Assembly (NCBI RefSeq): GCF_034092375.1
Contig: NZ_CP139302.1
Coordinates: 248,001 to 312,000 of the forward strand
DNA: 64,000 nucleotides
Source of the DNA: Prochlorococcus sp. MIT 1300
GTDB lineage: Bacteria; Cyanobacteriota; Cyanobacteriia; PCC-6307; Cyanobiaceae
Direction of reading: 5' to 3'
This document shows, in pieces, positions 37,614 through 47,700 of the stretch. How positions within the stretch are numbered: position 1 is the first letter of the stretch; every line of letters starts with the position of its first letter. Position numbers and translations under genes: made by a program. Under the pieces are notes generated by a model. The model saw nothing but the letters and a program-made list of their open reading frames with translations, did no database searches and was not told where the DNA came from.

Positions 37614-38123
37614 ATGACTAATAGGATCCCTATCTTTAAACAAATAACTCTTTTTGATTTTATAGTTGTTCTATTTATAGGCGCAGGATTGTCCGCTTCA
37701 TCATGGAGTCCTATGTTATATCGGAAAATATTTAGGGAAGCAGGTACTCCTACCTCAGTATTGTTTAGTATTGACCTTGTAAATGTTCCTGCAGCTAACC
37801 CTTCCTCATTATATGAGTCAATATTATCAACTGGCAAAACAAGTTTATCTTTAAACTCATCTGAAATTGGAGATTACGATGTTCTTAGAATTATTCGTCC
37901 AGGTCAAAACTTGAATCACCTCAGAAGTGGACCAGTTAATTTAGATTTATCCAGCCAAGATATAACCAGGTCAACAGTTAGGATTATACTTTCTACAGAA
38001 GCAAATGTCTCTAATGATGGTGTTAGTTTACATGGTGAGAAATTAAAAATAGGTACGAAAGTGTTAATAGAGGGACTTATATATAAGCTTCAAGGTGTTA
38101 TTAGTGATGTTAGTGTAAAATGA
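37614..38123 (+). CDS. DUF4330-like membrane-anchored protein
   Basis: 169 residues. One N-terminal membrane segment (ITLFDFIVVLFIGAGLSAS) after a short basic start, then a beta-rich extracytoplasmic part ending in GTKVLIEGLIYKLQGVISDVSVK. The layout fits the cyanobacterial DUF4330 family, of unknown function. Its stop overlaps the ATG of the D-Ala-D-Ala carboxypeptidase gene (ATGA), so a role at the envelope is plausible by association. Confidence 0.6.
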   Translation: MTNRIPIFKQITLFDFIVVLFIGAGLSASSWSPMLYRKIFREAGTPTSVLFSIDLVNVPAANPSSLYESILSTGKTSLSLNSSEIGDYDVLRIIRPGQNLNHLRSGPVNLDLSSQDITRSTVRIILSTEANVSNDGVSLHGEKLKIGTKVLIEGLIYKLQGVISDVSVK

Positions 38124-39418
38124 AGGTAGAGTTTCTTTACTATATCAAAAAAATCCTAAGGCCGAAATTAACAATAATAATAAGTCTTGGGCTTCTTGTT
38201 CTAAGTTCATTTTTATTAATTGAATCAAAACGTAGAGACTATGAGACTTACCAGCCCTTAGAACTTGCCTTAGATATTCCGAATTTAAACTTTGATTCTA
38301 TTTGTGAGAGACTGCAAGATCGTCTTTATAAGTTGTTGCCCGATAATGATACAAAATGGGCTCTTACTGTCACTAATAATAAAGGTGATGTACTAGCAGA
38401 TATAAAAGGAAACCATCCAATGGTTCCTGCTTCTAATATGAAACTTTTAACTACAGCATTTGCTTTAGATACTCTAGGTCCTGAATTTAGGCTTTTCACT
38501 ACTTTGGCACTAAAACCAAATGGTCATTTTGATCTAAGTGGAGAAGGAGATCCTGACCTAGATCTTGAGGACATTCAACTCATTGTGAATAAAATTCAGT
38601 CAAGCACCCCAATTGAAAAGGAGAGATTAATACCAGTAATTAATCTATATGAGGAAAGTTATACTAACTGGTGGCCTTTAGATTGGCTAGATTCCGACAA
38701 AGTGCGCAATTATGGAGCACCAATTACTAGGTTGGCCTTAACAAGTAATACCGATGAGAAAGCTATAAAGAACCCCCTCACAAGAATAAGAGATATTCTT
38801 GAAGGGGAAATATCAAAAAGGAGAATGAAAGTTACCATTGCCGTTAGGAGGCAAGAATCCCTAGCAGAAAACGATATTAACTCTCTTATTCTATACATTA
38901 AGAAATCAGCACCCATGCAATCACTATTAAGCCTATCGAACTCAGAAAGCCACAACTTTACAGCGGAGGTTCTTTTAAAACATTCAGCTAACTCATGGGA
39001 TACGTATATTGCTGCGGATACGTTGAAGAAATGGTTAGAGCTCAAAAATATCGATACTCAGAAATTAGTTATAAAGGATGGTAGCGGTCTATCTCGAAGT
39101 AACCGTTTGACTTCTAGGTCAATAGCGGAGCTTTTAATGAAGATGAGTTATCACGATTACTCATCAATGTTTGAATCTTCCATGGCTATTTCTGGTATCA
39201 GAGGAACTCTAAGAGACTTTGCAAGAGGTACTGAGTTGGAGGGTAATTTTTTTGGGAAAACCGGCAGTCTTTATGGAGTAAGAACTGTATCGGGAGGGCT
39301 AAGAACTCAGAAAGGTATTCTTTTTGTAAGTATAATGAATCAAGGGGATGTGACTCCAGATAAGGTGTTTATAGAACTATTAAAATCGACGCGGGAGTCA
39401 ATTAACCAATGTTCCTAA
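38120..39418 (+). CDS. dacB: D-alanyl-D-alanine carboxypeptidase/endopeptidase (peptidase S13, PBP4-like)
   Basis: Low-molecular-weight penicillin-binding protein that trims peptidoglycan peptides. 432 residues. N-terminal signal anchor at about residues 17-34 (LTIIISLGLLVLSSFLLI). Active-site triad motifs: SxxK as S105-N-M-K108, the second motif region in SNSESHNFTAE, and KTG in FGKTGSLYG. Shorter than many S13 enzymes because the inserted domain is reduced. The start overlaps the previous gene by 4 bp; the 3' end overlaps the convergent coiled-coil gene by 17 bp. Confidence 0.9.
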   Translation: MKVEFLYYIKKILRPKLTIIISLGLLVLSSFLLIESKRRDYETYQPLELALDIPNLNFDSICERLQDRLYKLLPDNDTKWALTVTNNKGDVLADIKGNHPMVPASNMKLLTTAFALDTLGPEFRLFTTLALKPNGHFDLSGEGDPDLDLEDIQLIVNKIQSSTPIEKERLIPVINLYEESYTNWWPLDWLDSDKVRNYGAPITRLALTSNTDEKAIKNPLTRIRDILEGEISKRRMKVTIAVRRQESLAENDINSLILYIKKSAPMQSLLSLSNSESHNFTAEVLLKHSANSWDTYIAADTLKKWLELKNIDTQKLVIKDGSGLSRSNRLTSRSIAELLMKMSYHDYSSMFESSMAISGIRGTLRDFARGTELEGNFFGKTGSLYGVRTVSGGLRTQKGILFVSIMNQGDVTPDKVFIELLKSTRESINQCS

Positions 39419-40337
39419 ATGGGTTTGGTTTAGAGTTGTGATTTGTTTCTCTATTAATTTGAATTGTCTTATGGGAATTCATTTCTTTAGTTGAAGAACT
39501 TTGAGTTGATGTAATTGCTTGTATCTTAGATAGTTCATTTCTACCAGACTGAACAATATGTGTTAGGTGAAAAAGCTTTTCTTCGAGATCTCGAAGTGTT
39601 TGCTCAGCATATTGATTTGCTCCGTCCTGGAGTGCAGTAGCCTCTGATCTACTATGTTGGATTAAAGCTTCGCATTGAGCTTGCATCTTAGTTCTATAAT
39701 TTAATGCATCCGAATGAATTCGTTCAACTTCTTGGTGTGTATCTTGCCTTAGACGTAATGCATCCTTTTTGATTAAGTCAACTTCTTTTAGTGCTTGTTG
39801 GCAATTTAGTTCATGTTGTTCTGCCAGATGTCGTTTGCGGTCAATTATTTCTTGTTCCATTTTCTGCCGCGCTTCTATTAATTCCTGTTCAAGAATTTGC
39901 CTTTTTGTTGAATAGTCTTGCTCGAGGCTTATCAACTTTGTTTGTGAATCTTGCTCCATTTGACCAGCTTGGGTCCTCGTGGTTTGTAGGAGTTTTTCAC
40001 ATTGATGTCGGGTGTTGTCTAAAAGTTCAGAAACCTGCCTTTCTGCCTCTTTTCTTATGGTGGCAGAGTTAAGTAATTGTTCTCTCTTTAGTTCTGCCTG
40101 ACAAACTATCTCGTCTGCTTGGTTCTGTGAACGGTTTAGCAGTTGTTCTATGTTTTTCACAAGATCGCCAGCTTTCGCTACTTGTGAAGGTAGAGACTCA
40201 CGAATTTGGTCAAGCAATTCAATAGCTTCATTCTCGTTGACAAGTCTTCCTCCAGTAAAGGGGATTCGATTTCCCTCGAGGACCAAATCTTCTAATTGAT
40301 CCAATTGATCGTGGAGGATGAAGGCGGGATCGCCCAT
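39402..40337 (-). CDS. Long coiled-coil protein, DivIVA-like in composition
   Basis: 311 residues, no membrane segment. A short N-terminal part (PAFILHDQLDQLEDLVLEGNRIPFTGGRLVNENEAIELLDQI) is followed by about 200 residues rich in Q, E, K, R and L with heptad-like spacing, then a polar disordered tail. This organisation is like DivIVA/septum-associated cyanobacterial proteins, but the N-terminal DivIVA signature is not convincing. It is 15 bp from coaD on the same strand in transcription order (coaD first). Role unknown. Confidence 0.65.
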   Translation of the reverse strand: MGDPAFILHDQLDQLEDLVLEGNRIPFTGGRLVNENEAIELLDQIRESLPSQVAKAGDLVKNIEQLLNRSQNQADEIVCQAELKREQLLNSATIRKEAERQVSELLDNTRHQCEKLLQTTRTQAGQMEQDSQTKLISLEQDYSTKRQILEQELIEARQKMEQEIIDRKRHLAEQHELNCQQALKEVDLIKKDALRLRQDTHQEVERIHSDALNYRTKMQAQCEALIQHSRSEATALQDGANQYAEQTLRDLEEKLFHLTHIVQSGRNELSKIQAITSTQSSSTKEMNSHKTIQINRETNHNSKPNPFRNIG

Positions 40338-40352
40338 TTGCTTTGAAGCTAC

Positions 40353-40832
40353 TTACTCATGATTAAAAAGCCTAATTAGGTCTTTTGCCACTACTGAAGG
40401 CACCATATGTGAAATGTTGCCACCATATCTAGCTACCTCTTTGACGACAGAGCTGCTTAAAAAGCTGTGGTGAGCCTGAGTAGCAAGGAATATCGTTTCG
40501 AAGTCAGCTGCTAAGGACCTGTTTGTATGAGCGATTTGGAGTTCGTATTCAAAGTCACTCATAGCTCTAAGCCCACGAAGAATTAGATCAACACGGCTTT
40601 CGGCGGCACATCGGACTGTCAGTCCCTCAAATTCAATAATTTCTATTCCCGTTAGGTGTTGTGTTGATTCCGTAATCTGACTTATGCGTTGTTCAAGCGG
40701 AAATGATGGGGTTTTGTCAGGATTCTTCAGAACAGCTACGACTACCTCGCCAAAGAGGGAGTTAGCCCTCTCTATCAAGTCCAGATGTCCAAGAGTTAAT
40801 GGGTCAAAGCTACCTGGGTAAAGAACCCTCAT
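40353..40832 (-). CDS. coaD: Pantetheine-phosphate adenylyltransferase
   Basis: Fourth step of coenzyme A synthesis: 4'-phosphopantetheine + ATP to dephospho-CoA. [23 protein letters not shown] is the standard start with the T/HxGH motif; [14 protein letters not shown] and [17 protein letters not shown] complete the nucleotidyl-transfer motifs. The frame stays open to a TTG at 40865, but ATG 40832 places Met exactly where homologues begin (159 residues). Confidence 0.95.
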   Translation of the reverse strand: MRVLYPGSFDPLTLGHLDLIERANSLFGEVVVAVLKNPDKTPSFPLEQRISQITESTQHLTGIEIIEFEGLTVRCAAESRVDLILRGLRAMSDFEYELQIAHTNRSLAADFETIFLATQAHHSFLSSSVVKEVARYGGNISHMVPSVVAKDLIRLFNHE

Positions 40833-40904
40833 GAAAAACCGACGACTCTCTCTGATCGTATTCAACCAAAGCTGTTTAAAGTTGATATAGAAAAAAATTC
40901 AAAG

Positions 40905-41387
40905 ATGACCCTTGATCTTGATGCAAAGAAAGTCCTGCTTCGCAAAATCCCTCATGGGCTCTTTATTTGCGGAGTACGTGATGGAGAGGAAATGAATGGT
41001 TTTACAGCAAGTTGGGTTACTCAAGGTTCCTTTGATCCTCCGCTGATAGTTATGGCCGTGCGAGCAGAAGGGTCTAGTCATGGAATTATTCAAAGGACTA
41101 AATGCTTCTCCTTGAACGTACTGCGGTCAGACCAAAAGGATTTAGCTGCAGTTTTCTTTAAGCCACAAAGTGCTCTTGGAGGACGATTCGAATCAGCACC
41201 TTTCCACAAAGGGGAATTAGGTCTTCCTATTCTTGACAATGCGATCGGAGGGGTTGAATGTCAATTAGTTGGAGAAGTAGCTAATGGAGACCACACAATT
41301 TTTGTTGCTGAGGTTATGACAGCAGAATTAATTGAAGATAAAGAACCTCTTGTACTTTCTACAACCGGATGGTCATATGGTGGATGA
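40905..41387 (+). CDS. Flavin reductase-like domain protein
   Basis: 160 residues, single flavin-reductase-like (split-barrel FMN-binding) domain: IPHGLFICGVRDGEEMNGFTASWVTQGSFDPPLI, CFSLNVLRSDQ and DHTIFVAEV. Such proteins bind FMN and act in NAD(P)H-dependent flavin reduction or as partner domains of flavodiiron proteins; the actual donor cannot be told. The TGA stop overlaps the preferred uvrC start (ATGA). Confidence 0.85.
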   Translation: MTLDLDAKKVLLRKIPHGLFICGVRDGEEMNGFTASWVTQGSFDPPLIVMAVRAEGSSHGIIQRTKCFSLNVLRSDQKDLAAVFFKPQSALGGRFESAPFHKGELGLPILDNAIGGVECQLVGEVANGDHTIFVAEVMTAELIEDKEPLVLSTTGWSYGG

Positions 41388-43342
41388 AAGAGGTGACAGG
41401 TCGAAATAATCCATTATTACTTCTAAACAACCCTGAAAAGCTACAGAGACTTTTATCAGAAATACCTGTAGAGCCTGGTTGTTATTTAATGAAGGACTCG
41501 AAGGATCGTTTATTGTATGTAGGGAAATCTAAATCTCTAAGAAATAGGATAAAGAGTTATTTTCGTTCATGTAGCAATAACAGCTCTAGAATAAGCTTAA
41601 TGATAAGACAAGTACATGATATAGAAATCATTATTACTGATAGCGAAGCTGAAGCATTGGTCCTGGAGTCCAATTTAATAAAAGATTTACAGCCACATTT
41701 CAACATACTCCTTAAAGATGATAAAAAATATCCTTATTTATGTATAACCTGGAGCGAGGATTACCCCAGAATTTTTATTACTAGAAAACGTCGTAATCGT
41801 AATACAAAAGACCGATTTTATGGGCCATATGTTGATGTTGGAAACCTCCGTAGATCCCTGGCTTTAGTAAAGAGTGTTTTCCCATTGAGACAAAGGCCAC
41901 GACCACTATATAGGGATCGTACTTGTTTAAATTACTCCATTGGCTTGTGTCCAGGGGTTTGTCAAGAGCTTATTTCCTCTAGTGACTATCACAAGACAAT
42001 AAAAAAAATAGCCATGGTTTTTCAAGGAAGGTCGGAGGAGCTAAAGAAATTACTTGGCTCCCTTATGGATAAATATTCGACTTCACTAGATTTCGAACGT
42101 GCTGCCAAAGTGAGAGATCAGATTAGAGGTATAGAGCAGTTAAATGAACAACAAAATGTAGGATTGCCGGACTCTAGTGTCAGCCGAGATATTATTGCTT
42201 TGGCTTCTAATGATAAACTTGTTTCGGTCCAGCTGTTTCAGATGAGGGCAGGAAAACTTATAGGAAGACTTGCATTTAGTGCTGACGCTACAGGCTTAAA
42301 AGAAAGCACAATAATTCAACTTGTGGTAGAAGAGCATTATAGTCAAGTCGATCCAGTTGAAATACCTCAAGAATTAATTCTTCAATATCCTGTCGAAAAT
42401 CCAGAAGTGGTTTGCACTTGGCTAAAGGAAAGAAGAGGGAGGTCAGTAGACATACAGATCCCTAAAAGAAATAAAAAGGTGGAATTGGTTGATCTTGTAT
42501 GTAAAAACGCAAAATATGAGTTACAGAGATTAGAGAAGGGGATTCAACAGCAAGAACTAGCACTAGAGGATCTTACCCAGTTGCTTGAACTTTCGAGTGT
42601 TCCAAGAAGAATTGAGGGATATGATATCAGCCATATTCAGGGAAGCGACCCCGTTGCTTCTCAGGTAGTTTTTGAAGATGGTTTACCAGCCAAGCAGCAT
42701 TACAGAAGGTTTAATATAAAAAGTTCATCTATAATGCCTGGTCACAGCGATGACTTCATGGCTTTAGCTGAAGTTATTCGACGACGATTTAAGCGATGGG
42801 CTAGAGCAAAGGCTGACGGGTTTCAAATCAAAGATTTAAAATCCAAGAGGACAACATTACAGACTAATGGTTTTAATGATTGGCCGGATTTAGTACTTAT
42901 AGACGGTGGGAAAGGTCAACTTTCAGCGGTTATGGAAGCTATAAGGGAGTTAGACCTTGAAGAAGAACTTACAGTATGTTCTCTAGCTAAAAAAAATGAG
43001 GAAATATATCTACCTAATCAATCCTCAGCCATAATTTCAGAGATAGATCAAATAGGTGTTTTGCTTTTACGGCGTGTACGTGATGAATCACATAGGTTTG
43101 CCTTAAGTTTTCATAGAAGTAAACGTGGTGAAAGAATGACTAGATCTAGACTAGGAGATATACCAGGGCTTGGTCCAAAGAGAATAAAGGAGTTGTTATC
43201 ACATTTCAATTCAGTAGAAGCTATTCAAATGGCCTCAGTTGACACCCTAATGTCAGCACCAGGTATGGGCAGGGTGGTTGCCCAGCAGGTTTGGGAATAT
43301 TTCCACCCAGACCCAAAAACAGAAGAGCAAGACAAACTTTAA
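41384..43342 (+). CDS. uvrC: Excinuclease ABC subunit C
   Basis: Nucleotide-excision-repair nuclease that makes both incisions around a lesion after UvrB loading. GIY-YIG domain: PGCYLMKDSKDRLLYVGKSKSLRNR; UVR motif near residue 215 (LMDKYSTSLDFERAAKVRDQI); C-terminal RNase-H-like half with YDISHIQGSDPVAS and LVLIDGGKGQLSA, then a helix-hairpin-helix pair (IPGLGPKRIKELL). I chose ATG 41384 (652 residues), giving a 4-bp ATGA overlap with the flavin reductase stop; ATG 41369 is possible but adds residues unlike the family. Confidence 0.94.
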   Translation: MKEVTGRNNPLLLLNNPEKLQRLLSEIPVEPGCYLMKDSKDRLLYVGKSKSLRNRIKSYFRSCSNNSSRISLMIRQVHDIEIIITDSEAEALVLESNLIKDLQPHFNILLKDDKKYPYLCITWSEDYPRIFITRKRRNRNTKDRFYGPYVDVGNLRRSLALVKSVFPLRQRPRPLYRDRTCLNYSIGLCPGVCQELISSSDYHKTIKKIAMVFQGRSEELKKLLGSLMDKYSTSLDFERAAKVRDQIRGIEQLNEQQNVGLPDSSVSRDIIALASNDKLVSVQLFQMRAGKLIGRLAFSADATGLKESTIIQLVVEEHYSQVDPVEIPQELILQYPVENPEVVCTWLKERRGRSVDIQIPKRNKKVELVDLVCKNAKYELQRLEKGIQQQELALEDLTQLLELSSVPRRIEGYDISHIQGSDPVASQVVFEDGLPAKQHYRRFNIKSSSIMPGHSDDFMALAEVIRRRFKRWARAKADGFQIKDLKSKRTTLQTNGFNDWPDLVLIDGGKGQLSAVMEAIRELDLEEELTVCSLAKKNEEIYLPNQSSAIISEIDQIGVLLLRRVRDESHRFALSFHRSKRGERMTRSRLGDIPGLGPKRIKELLSHFNSVEAIQMASVDTLMSAPGMGRVVAQQVWEYFHPDPKTEEQDKL

Positions 43343-43472
43343 ACTGATTATCAACCCAACAGCCTAATGAGAACGAATTGGTTTAGGTCTACAACAAATA
43401 ACTATTAATAAAGCCAAATGGGAATTAAAAGCTGAGAAAATTACTAATATTTGATAGGACAGCAAAATTACG

Positions 43473-44045
43473 ATGACATTCTCATCAGAAGCTTACCTCT
43501 GGTTTAAGTCGCTACATATAATTGGGGTAGTCGTATGGTTTGCGGGACTATTTTACTTGGTCAGATTATTTATTTATCATGTAGAGGCAAACGATCTTGA
43601 GCCAAGCCTTCAGCTGGCATTCTCAAAGCAATATTCACTTATGGAAAAACGTCTTGCGAATATAATAACTACCCCAGGGATGATTCTTACTGTTTCAATG
43701 GCAATATGCTTGCTTGTCGCCCAACCCCAATGGCTACAACAAAATTGGATGAAAATCAAGCTTTTATTTGTTTTGCTTCTTCTTGTATACCACTTTTTCT
43801 GTTACCAACTAATGAAACAACTCGCAGAAGATAGATGTAGTTGGACAGGACAACAACTCAGAGCAATGAATGAATTACCAACACTTTTTCTTTTTGTAGT
43901 TGTGCTCTTAGTTGTTTTTAAAACACAATTCCCAACCAGTGCCGCCACCTGGGCGGTCGTTGGGCTAATTATATTTATGGCTGCTAGTATTCAATTTTAT
44001 GCTAGATGGAGAAGGCTAAATACAGAATCACTGAAGGAATTATAA
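43473..44045 (+). CDS. hemJ: Protoporphyrinogen IX oxidase HemJ
   Basis: 190 residues with four membrane segments. The first helix carries the conserved His of the heme site (WFKSLHIIGVVVWFAGLFYLVRLFIYH), and KRLANIITTPGMILT and WMKIKLLFVLLLLVYHF match the UPF0093/HemJ family. Oxidises protoporphyrinogen IX for both heme and chlorophyll; HemJ is the usual enzyme in cyanobacteria. The stop is followed after 1 bp by the PHP gene. Confidence 0.92.
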   Translation: MTFSSEAYLWFKSLHIIGVVVWFAGLFYLVRLFIYHVEANDLEPSLQLAFSKQYSLMEKRLANIITTPGMILTVSMAICLLVAQPQWLQQNWMKIKLLFVLLLLVYHFFCYQLMKQLAEDRCSWTGQQLRAMNELPTLFLFVVVLLVVFKTQFPTSAATWAVVGLIIFMAASIQFYARWRRLNTESLKEL

Positions 44046-44046
44046 A

Positions 44047-44691
44047 TTGGAAAACTCTAATTCAAGTCTTATAAGTATAATGAATAGGTGTAATATTGAT
44101 AGTTGCCCTAAGCAAATCAACCTTCATTGCCATACAATTTGCAGTGATGGAAGTATGACTCCCATAGCACTGATCAAACAAGCACAAGAATTAGGCATTG
44201 AACACTTAGCAATAACAGACCATCATTCAATTGAATCCCATAAAATTATTTTAGATAATTATAACTTGGAAAACTCAAGGACAAAATTATGGTCTGGTAT
44301 AGAGGTGAGTTGCTTGATAAACAAATGTTTAGTTCATATTTTAGGAATTGGCTTCAACTTGAGATCTTCCTCATTGAAACCTTATGTACATGGTGAAGCC
44401 CCTACTGGTGAATATCTACAAGGTAAAACAGTTGTTAAATCAATTCATGATGCTGGGGGCCTAGCAATACTTGCTCATCCTGCTAGGTATAGAATTAGCT
44501 TTAAGAAAATAATTGATGCATCCGTAGATATAAATATTGATGGGGCTGAAGCTTGGTATGACTATGATATGAAACCACAATTCAGTGCTACCCCGATTAT
44601 ATGCGAAAAGATTGATAACCAGCTTAAACAACTTGGTTTAATTAGTACATGTGGCACAGATACTCATGGCTACAGCTTATTGGGTCGCTAG
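44047..44691 (+). CDS. PHP-domain phosphoesterase-like protein
   Basis: 214 residues. Metal-binding motifs: NLHCHTICSDGSM (motif I), ITDHHSIE (II), LAILAHPARY (III) and STCGTDTHGYS (IV), so the active site looks complete. Similar to single-domain PHP proteins of the 3',5'-nucleotide or pAp phosphatase type (YciV-like), though substrate is unproven. It begins with TTG at 44047, 1 bp after hemJ; ATG 44080 is an alternative. Convergent to cobN. Confidence 0.83.
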   Translation: MENSNSSLISIMNRCNIDSCPKQINLHCHTICSDGSMTPIALIKQAQELGIEHLAITDHHSIESHKIILDNYNLENSRTKLWSGIEVSCLINKCLVHILGIGFNLRSSSLKPYVHGEAPTGEYLQGKTVVKSIHDAGGLAILAHPARYRISFKKIIDASVDINIDGAEAWYDYDMKPQFSATPIICEKIDNQLKQLGLISTCGTDTHGYSLLGR

Positions 44692-44714
44692 ATATTCCTT
44701 AGCCTTCACAGAGC

Positions 44715-47700
44715 TTAGTCAAATTGCTCTATTATCGACTCTGAATCAATTACAATTCCTTTGATTTTTTGGATTTGTTCTTTTGTTGCATCTTCCCATA
44801 GTCCCCTATGAGAAGCCTCTAACAACCTTTCTGAAATGTCTCGTAGCGACCATGGATTATTATCCTTTAAAAAAGTTATAACTTCTTTATTGTCTAGCCA
44901 TGAACTTGTTATTTCAGAATAACACCAATTAGGAACGCAACCCGTTGAAGCATCGTATGCAAATAGATAGTCCAGGCTAGCTGACATCTCAAAACCTCCT
45001 TTGTACCCATGTCCAATCATTCCTTTAATCCACTTGGGATTAGTTAACCTTGAACGTACAACCTTGTCTATTTCTTTAGTAAGCGAATGTACCCTAGGTC
45101 GTTCTTTACGTGAATTATCGGCAAATAACATTTCTGGCCTGGAACCGGTAATTTTTTCTATGGCTGCTGATAACCCACCGTGAAATTGGTAATAGTCATC
45201 GGAATCAAGTAAGTCATGCTCTCTATTGTCTTGCGTGTGAAGAGCTATCTGAGTTCCTTCTAATGCTTCCTCAAGGCCTTTACGGTCTTCCTTAGGGTTA
45301 GCAGAATCGTCATAACTCCACTTGCTCCATTCCATAAATACTTCGCCAAGGTCAGATCTTGTATTCCATTGACCGTTATCTATTAAGCCCTGGAGTCCTG
45401 CACCATAAGAACCTGGAGCAGAACCATAAATTCTTCCTTTGTGAGATTGACTCTTGATTGAATGGGAGTAGGGATTCATGTTTTGTTCTTCATCAAGCTT
45501 TCCAACTAAAGTAACTGCTTTATGTACCCATCCAATTAATTGAGGAAAGGCATCTCTGAAAAGGCCTGAGATTCTTAATGTGACATCGACTCTAGGTCTT
45601 TGAAGAATTTTTATTGGTATAACTTCGAGATCAACCATACGCCTACTTGGTCCATCCCAAATAGGCTTAACTCCAATTAATGCTAATAAAAGTGCAATAT
45701 CCTCTCCTCCATTTCTCATGGTAGATGTTCCCCAAACTGAAAGAGCTAGAGACTTTAAATATTCACCATGTTTGAGTATATAGTTTTCAATAATAGTTTC
45801 AGCATTTCGCCTTCCTAAATCCCAGGCTGATTCAGTTGGAAGTCCGCGAAGATCAACACTAAAAAAATTTCTGCCTGTAGGAAGCACATCGTGCCTACTC
45901 CTAGTCGGAGCACCAGATGGTCCTGCCTTAACTCGTCTGCCATTAAGTGAATTTAATAAACTCTTTTTTTCAAATTGGAAGGAATTACATATATTTTGAT
46001 AGACGACTTCTTTTATGTACTTTAGTAGTGGGTCGTTGTGCCAGCTAAGAACCCATTCATATAGAGGGGGGACTAATTCCTGCTCCTTAAAATTTGGCTG
46101 GTCAAGTTCTACTAATAAAGACAGAATATGTAATGCCTGATGTTCTATCCAGTCGATAGCATCGCCTTTTCTCCTTAGAGATTGTTGACAGTATTGCCTA
46201 AGTTTCAGGATGTCTTCTGGGTTTAACATATCGCCTTCCTCGTCACACCAAGGGTCTAGAGATAATTCCAGTCTTTCTGATACCGATTGTGTAAAACCTT
46301 TGTATTCAGCAAATGGCGATCGAACAATAGTTAGAAGTAACTGAAGTTTTTTGGAAGGATATAGATCTTGACCAAAACTATGAAGGCCTGTCCTTATTTG
46401 GGCTTCCTTAAGTTCACATATATACGATTCAGCTTGATTTATATAATCTTTAAAATCATCTATTTTGCTTATACTGTTATCAATAGGCCAGCTTTTTTTA
46501 TTTAGAAGTTTTAAGATAGACTCTTGTATGATTGGTAATCTGGATGCCTGTAATTGCTCGGCCTCAAAATACTCATCAATTAAATTTTCTAATACGAGGT
46601 AATCTCCTGACAACTCAGCCCGATCTAAAGGTGGTGTTAAGTGATCAATTATGACAGCTTGCTTTCGTCTTTTAGCTTGAGAACCCTCCCCCGGATCATT
46701 AACAATAAATGGGTAAATAACTGGAATTGCATTTATAGCTACATTAGGGTAACAGTTAATGCTTAACCCTACGGCCTTACCAGGTAACCATTCTACACTT
46801 CCGTGTTTACCTAAATGAATGAGTGCTTGTGTATTGTGGATTTCTTGTGCCCATACATATTGGGCAAGGTATCTATGTGGTGGGGGTAAGTAAGGCGAGT
46901 GTAAGTCTTCTAGTTGGTCCGAGTCATATCCCCTGCTGGGCTGTATAAGTATAACTATGTTGCCAAATTGAATACCATGAATAGCAAACCCAGATGATTC
47001 CAGATCTATAGCTTTTTGTGGCTCACCCCATCTTTTAAGTATTGGTAATTTGGCGGGTTTGGGTAATTTGGACCACCAATTCAAGTAATCATTAAGAGAA
47101 AGGTAGGTAAGAGGCGCCCTTGAAAAACTCTCTGGATCGTTTGTTCTGCCCTTTAATATTGAGTCGATAAGTTCTTTAGAAGATACAGGTAATTTCTGTT
47201 TAGAAAGATTGTATCCACCATCCTTAAGCCAATTGATTATTGAGAACAAACTTTCAGGTGTATCTAGACCGACACCATTGGCAAGTCTTCCATTCCTTAT
47301 TGGATAATTGGAGAGGACAATAGCAACTTTTTTGTCGTTATTTTGGGTTCTTTGTAATTCTACCCAGTTATAGACATGGTCTACAATCCATTGTATACCA
47401 GATTGATTCGGCGTGTGTTCATGGAGTATTGTAGAGAGTATTTGACTAGATTTTCTAACGGATCTGAAGGCAGCTGGGCGAGTCGTTATTCGTCCATCTA
47501 GTTCCGGAAGAACTACCTGTAAGGATAGATCTAAAGGGTCTAGACCTCTATCATTGGTGCTCCACTCCTTCTTCGACCGTGTACTAATTAATGCTTGTAA
47601 AACGGGTACATCTAGCGAATCCCAAAGAGGAGCACCAAGACTGGCTTCTTCAAAAATAACAGAGGCAAACGAAGTAAGTGTTAACACTAAGGATACAGAT

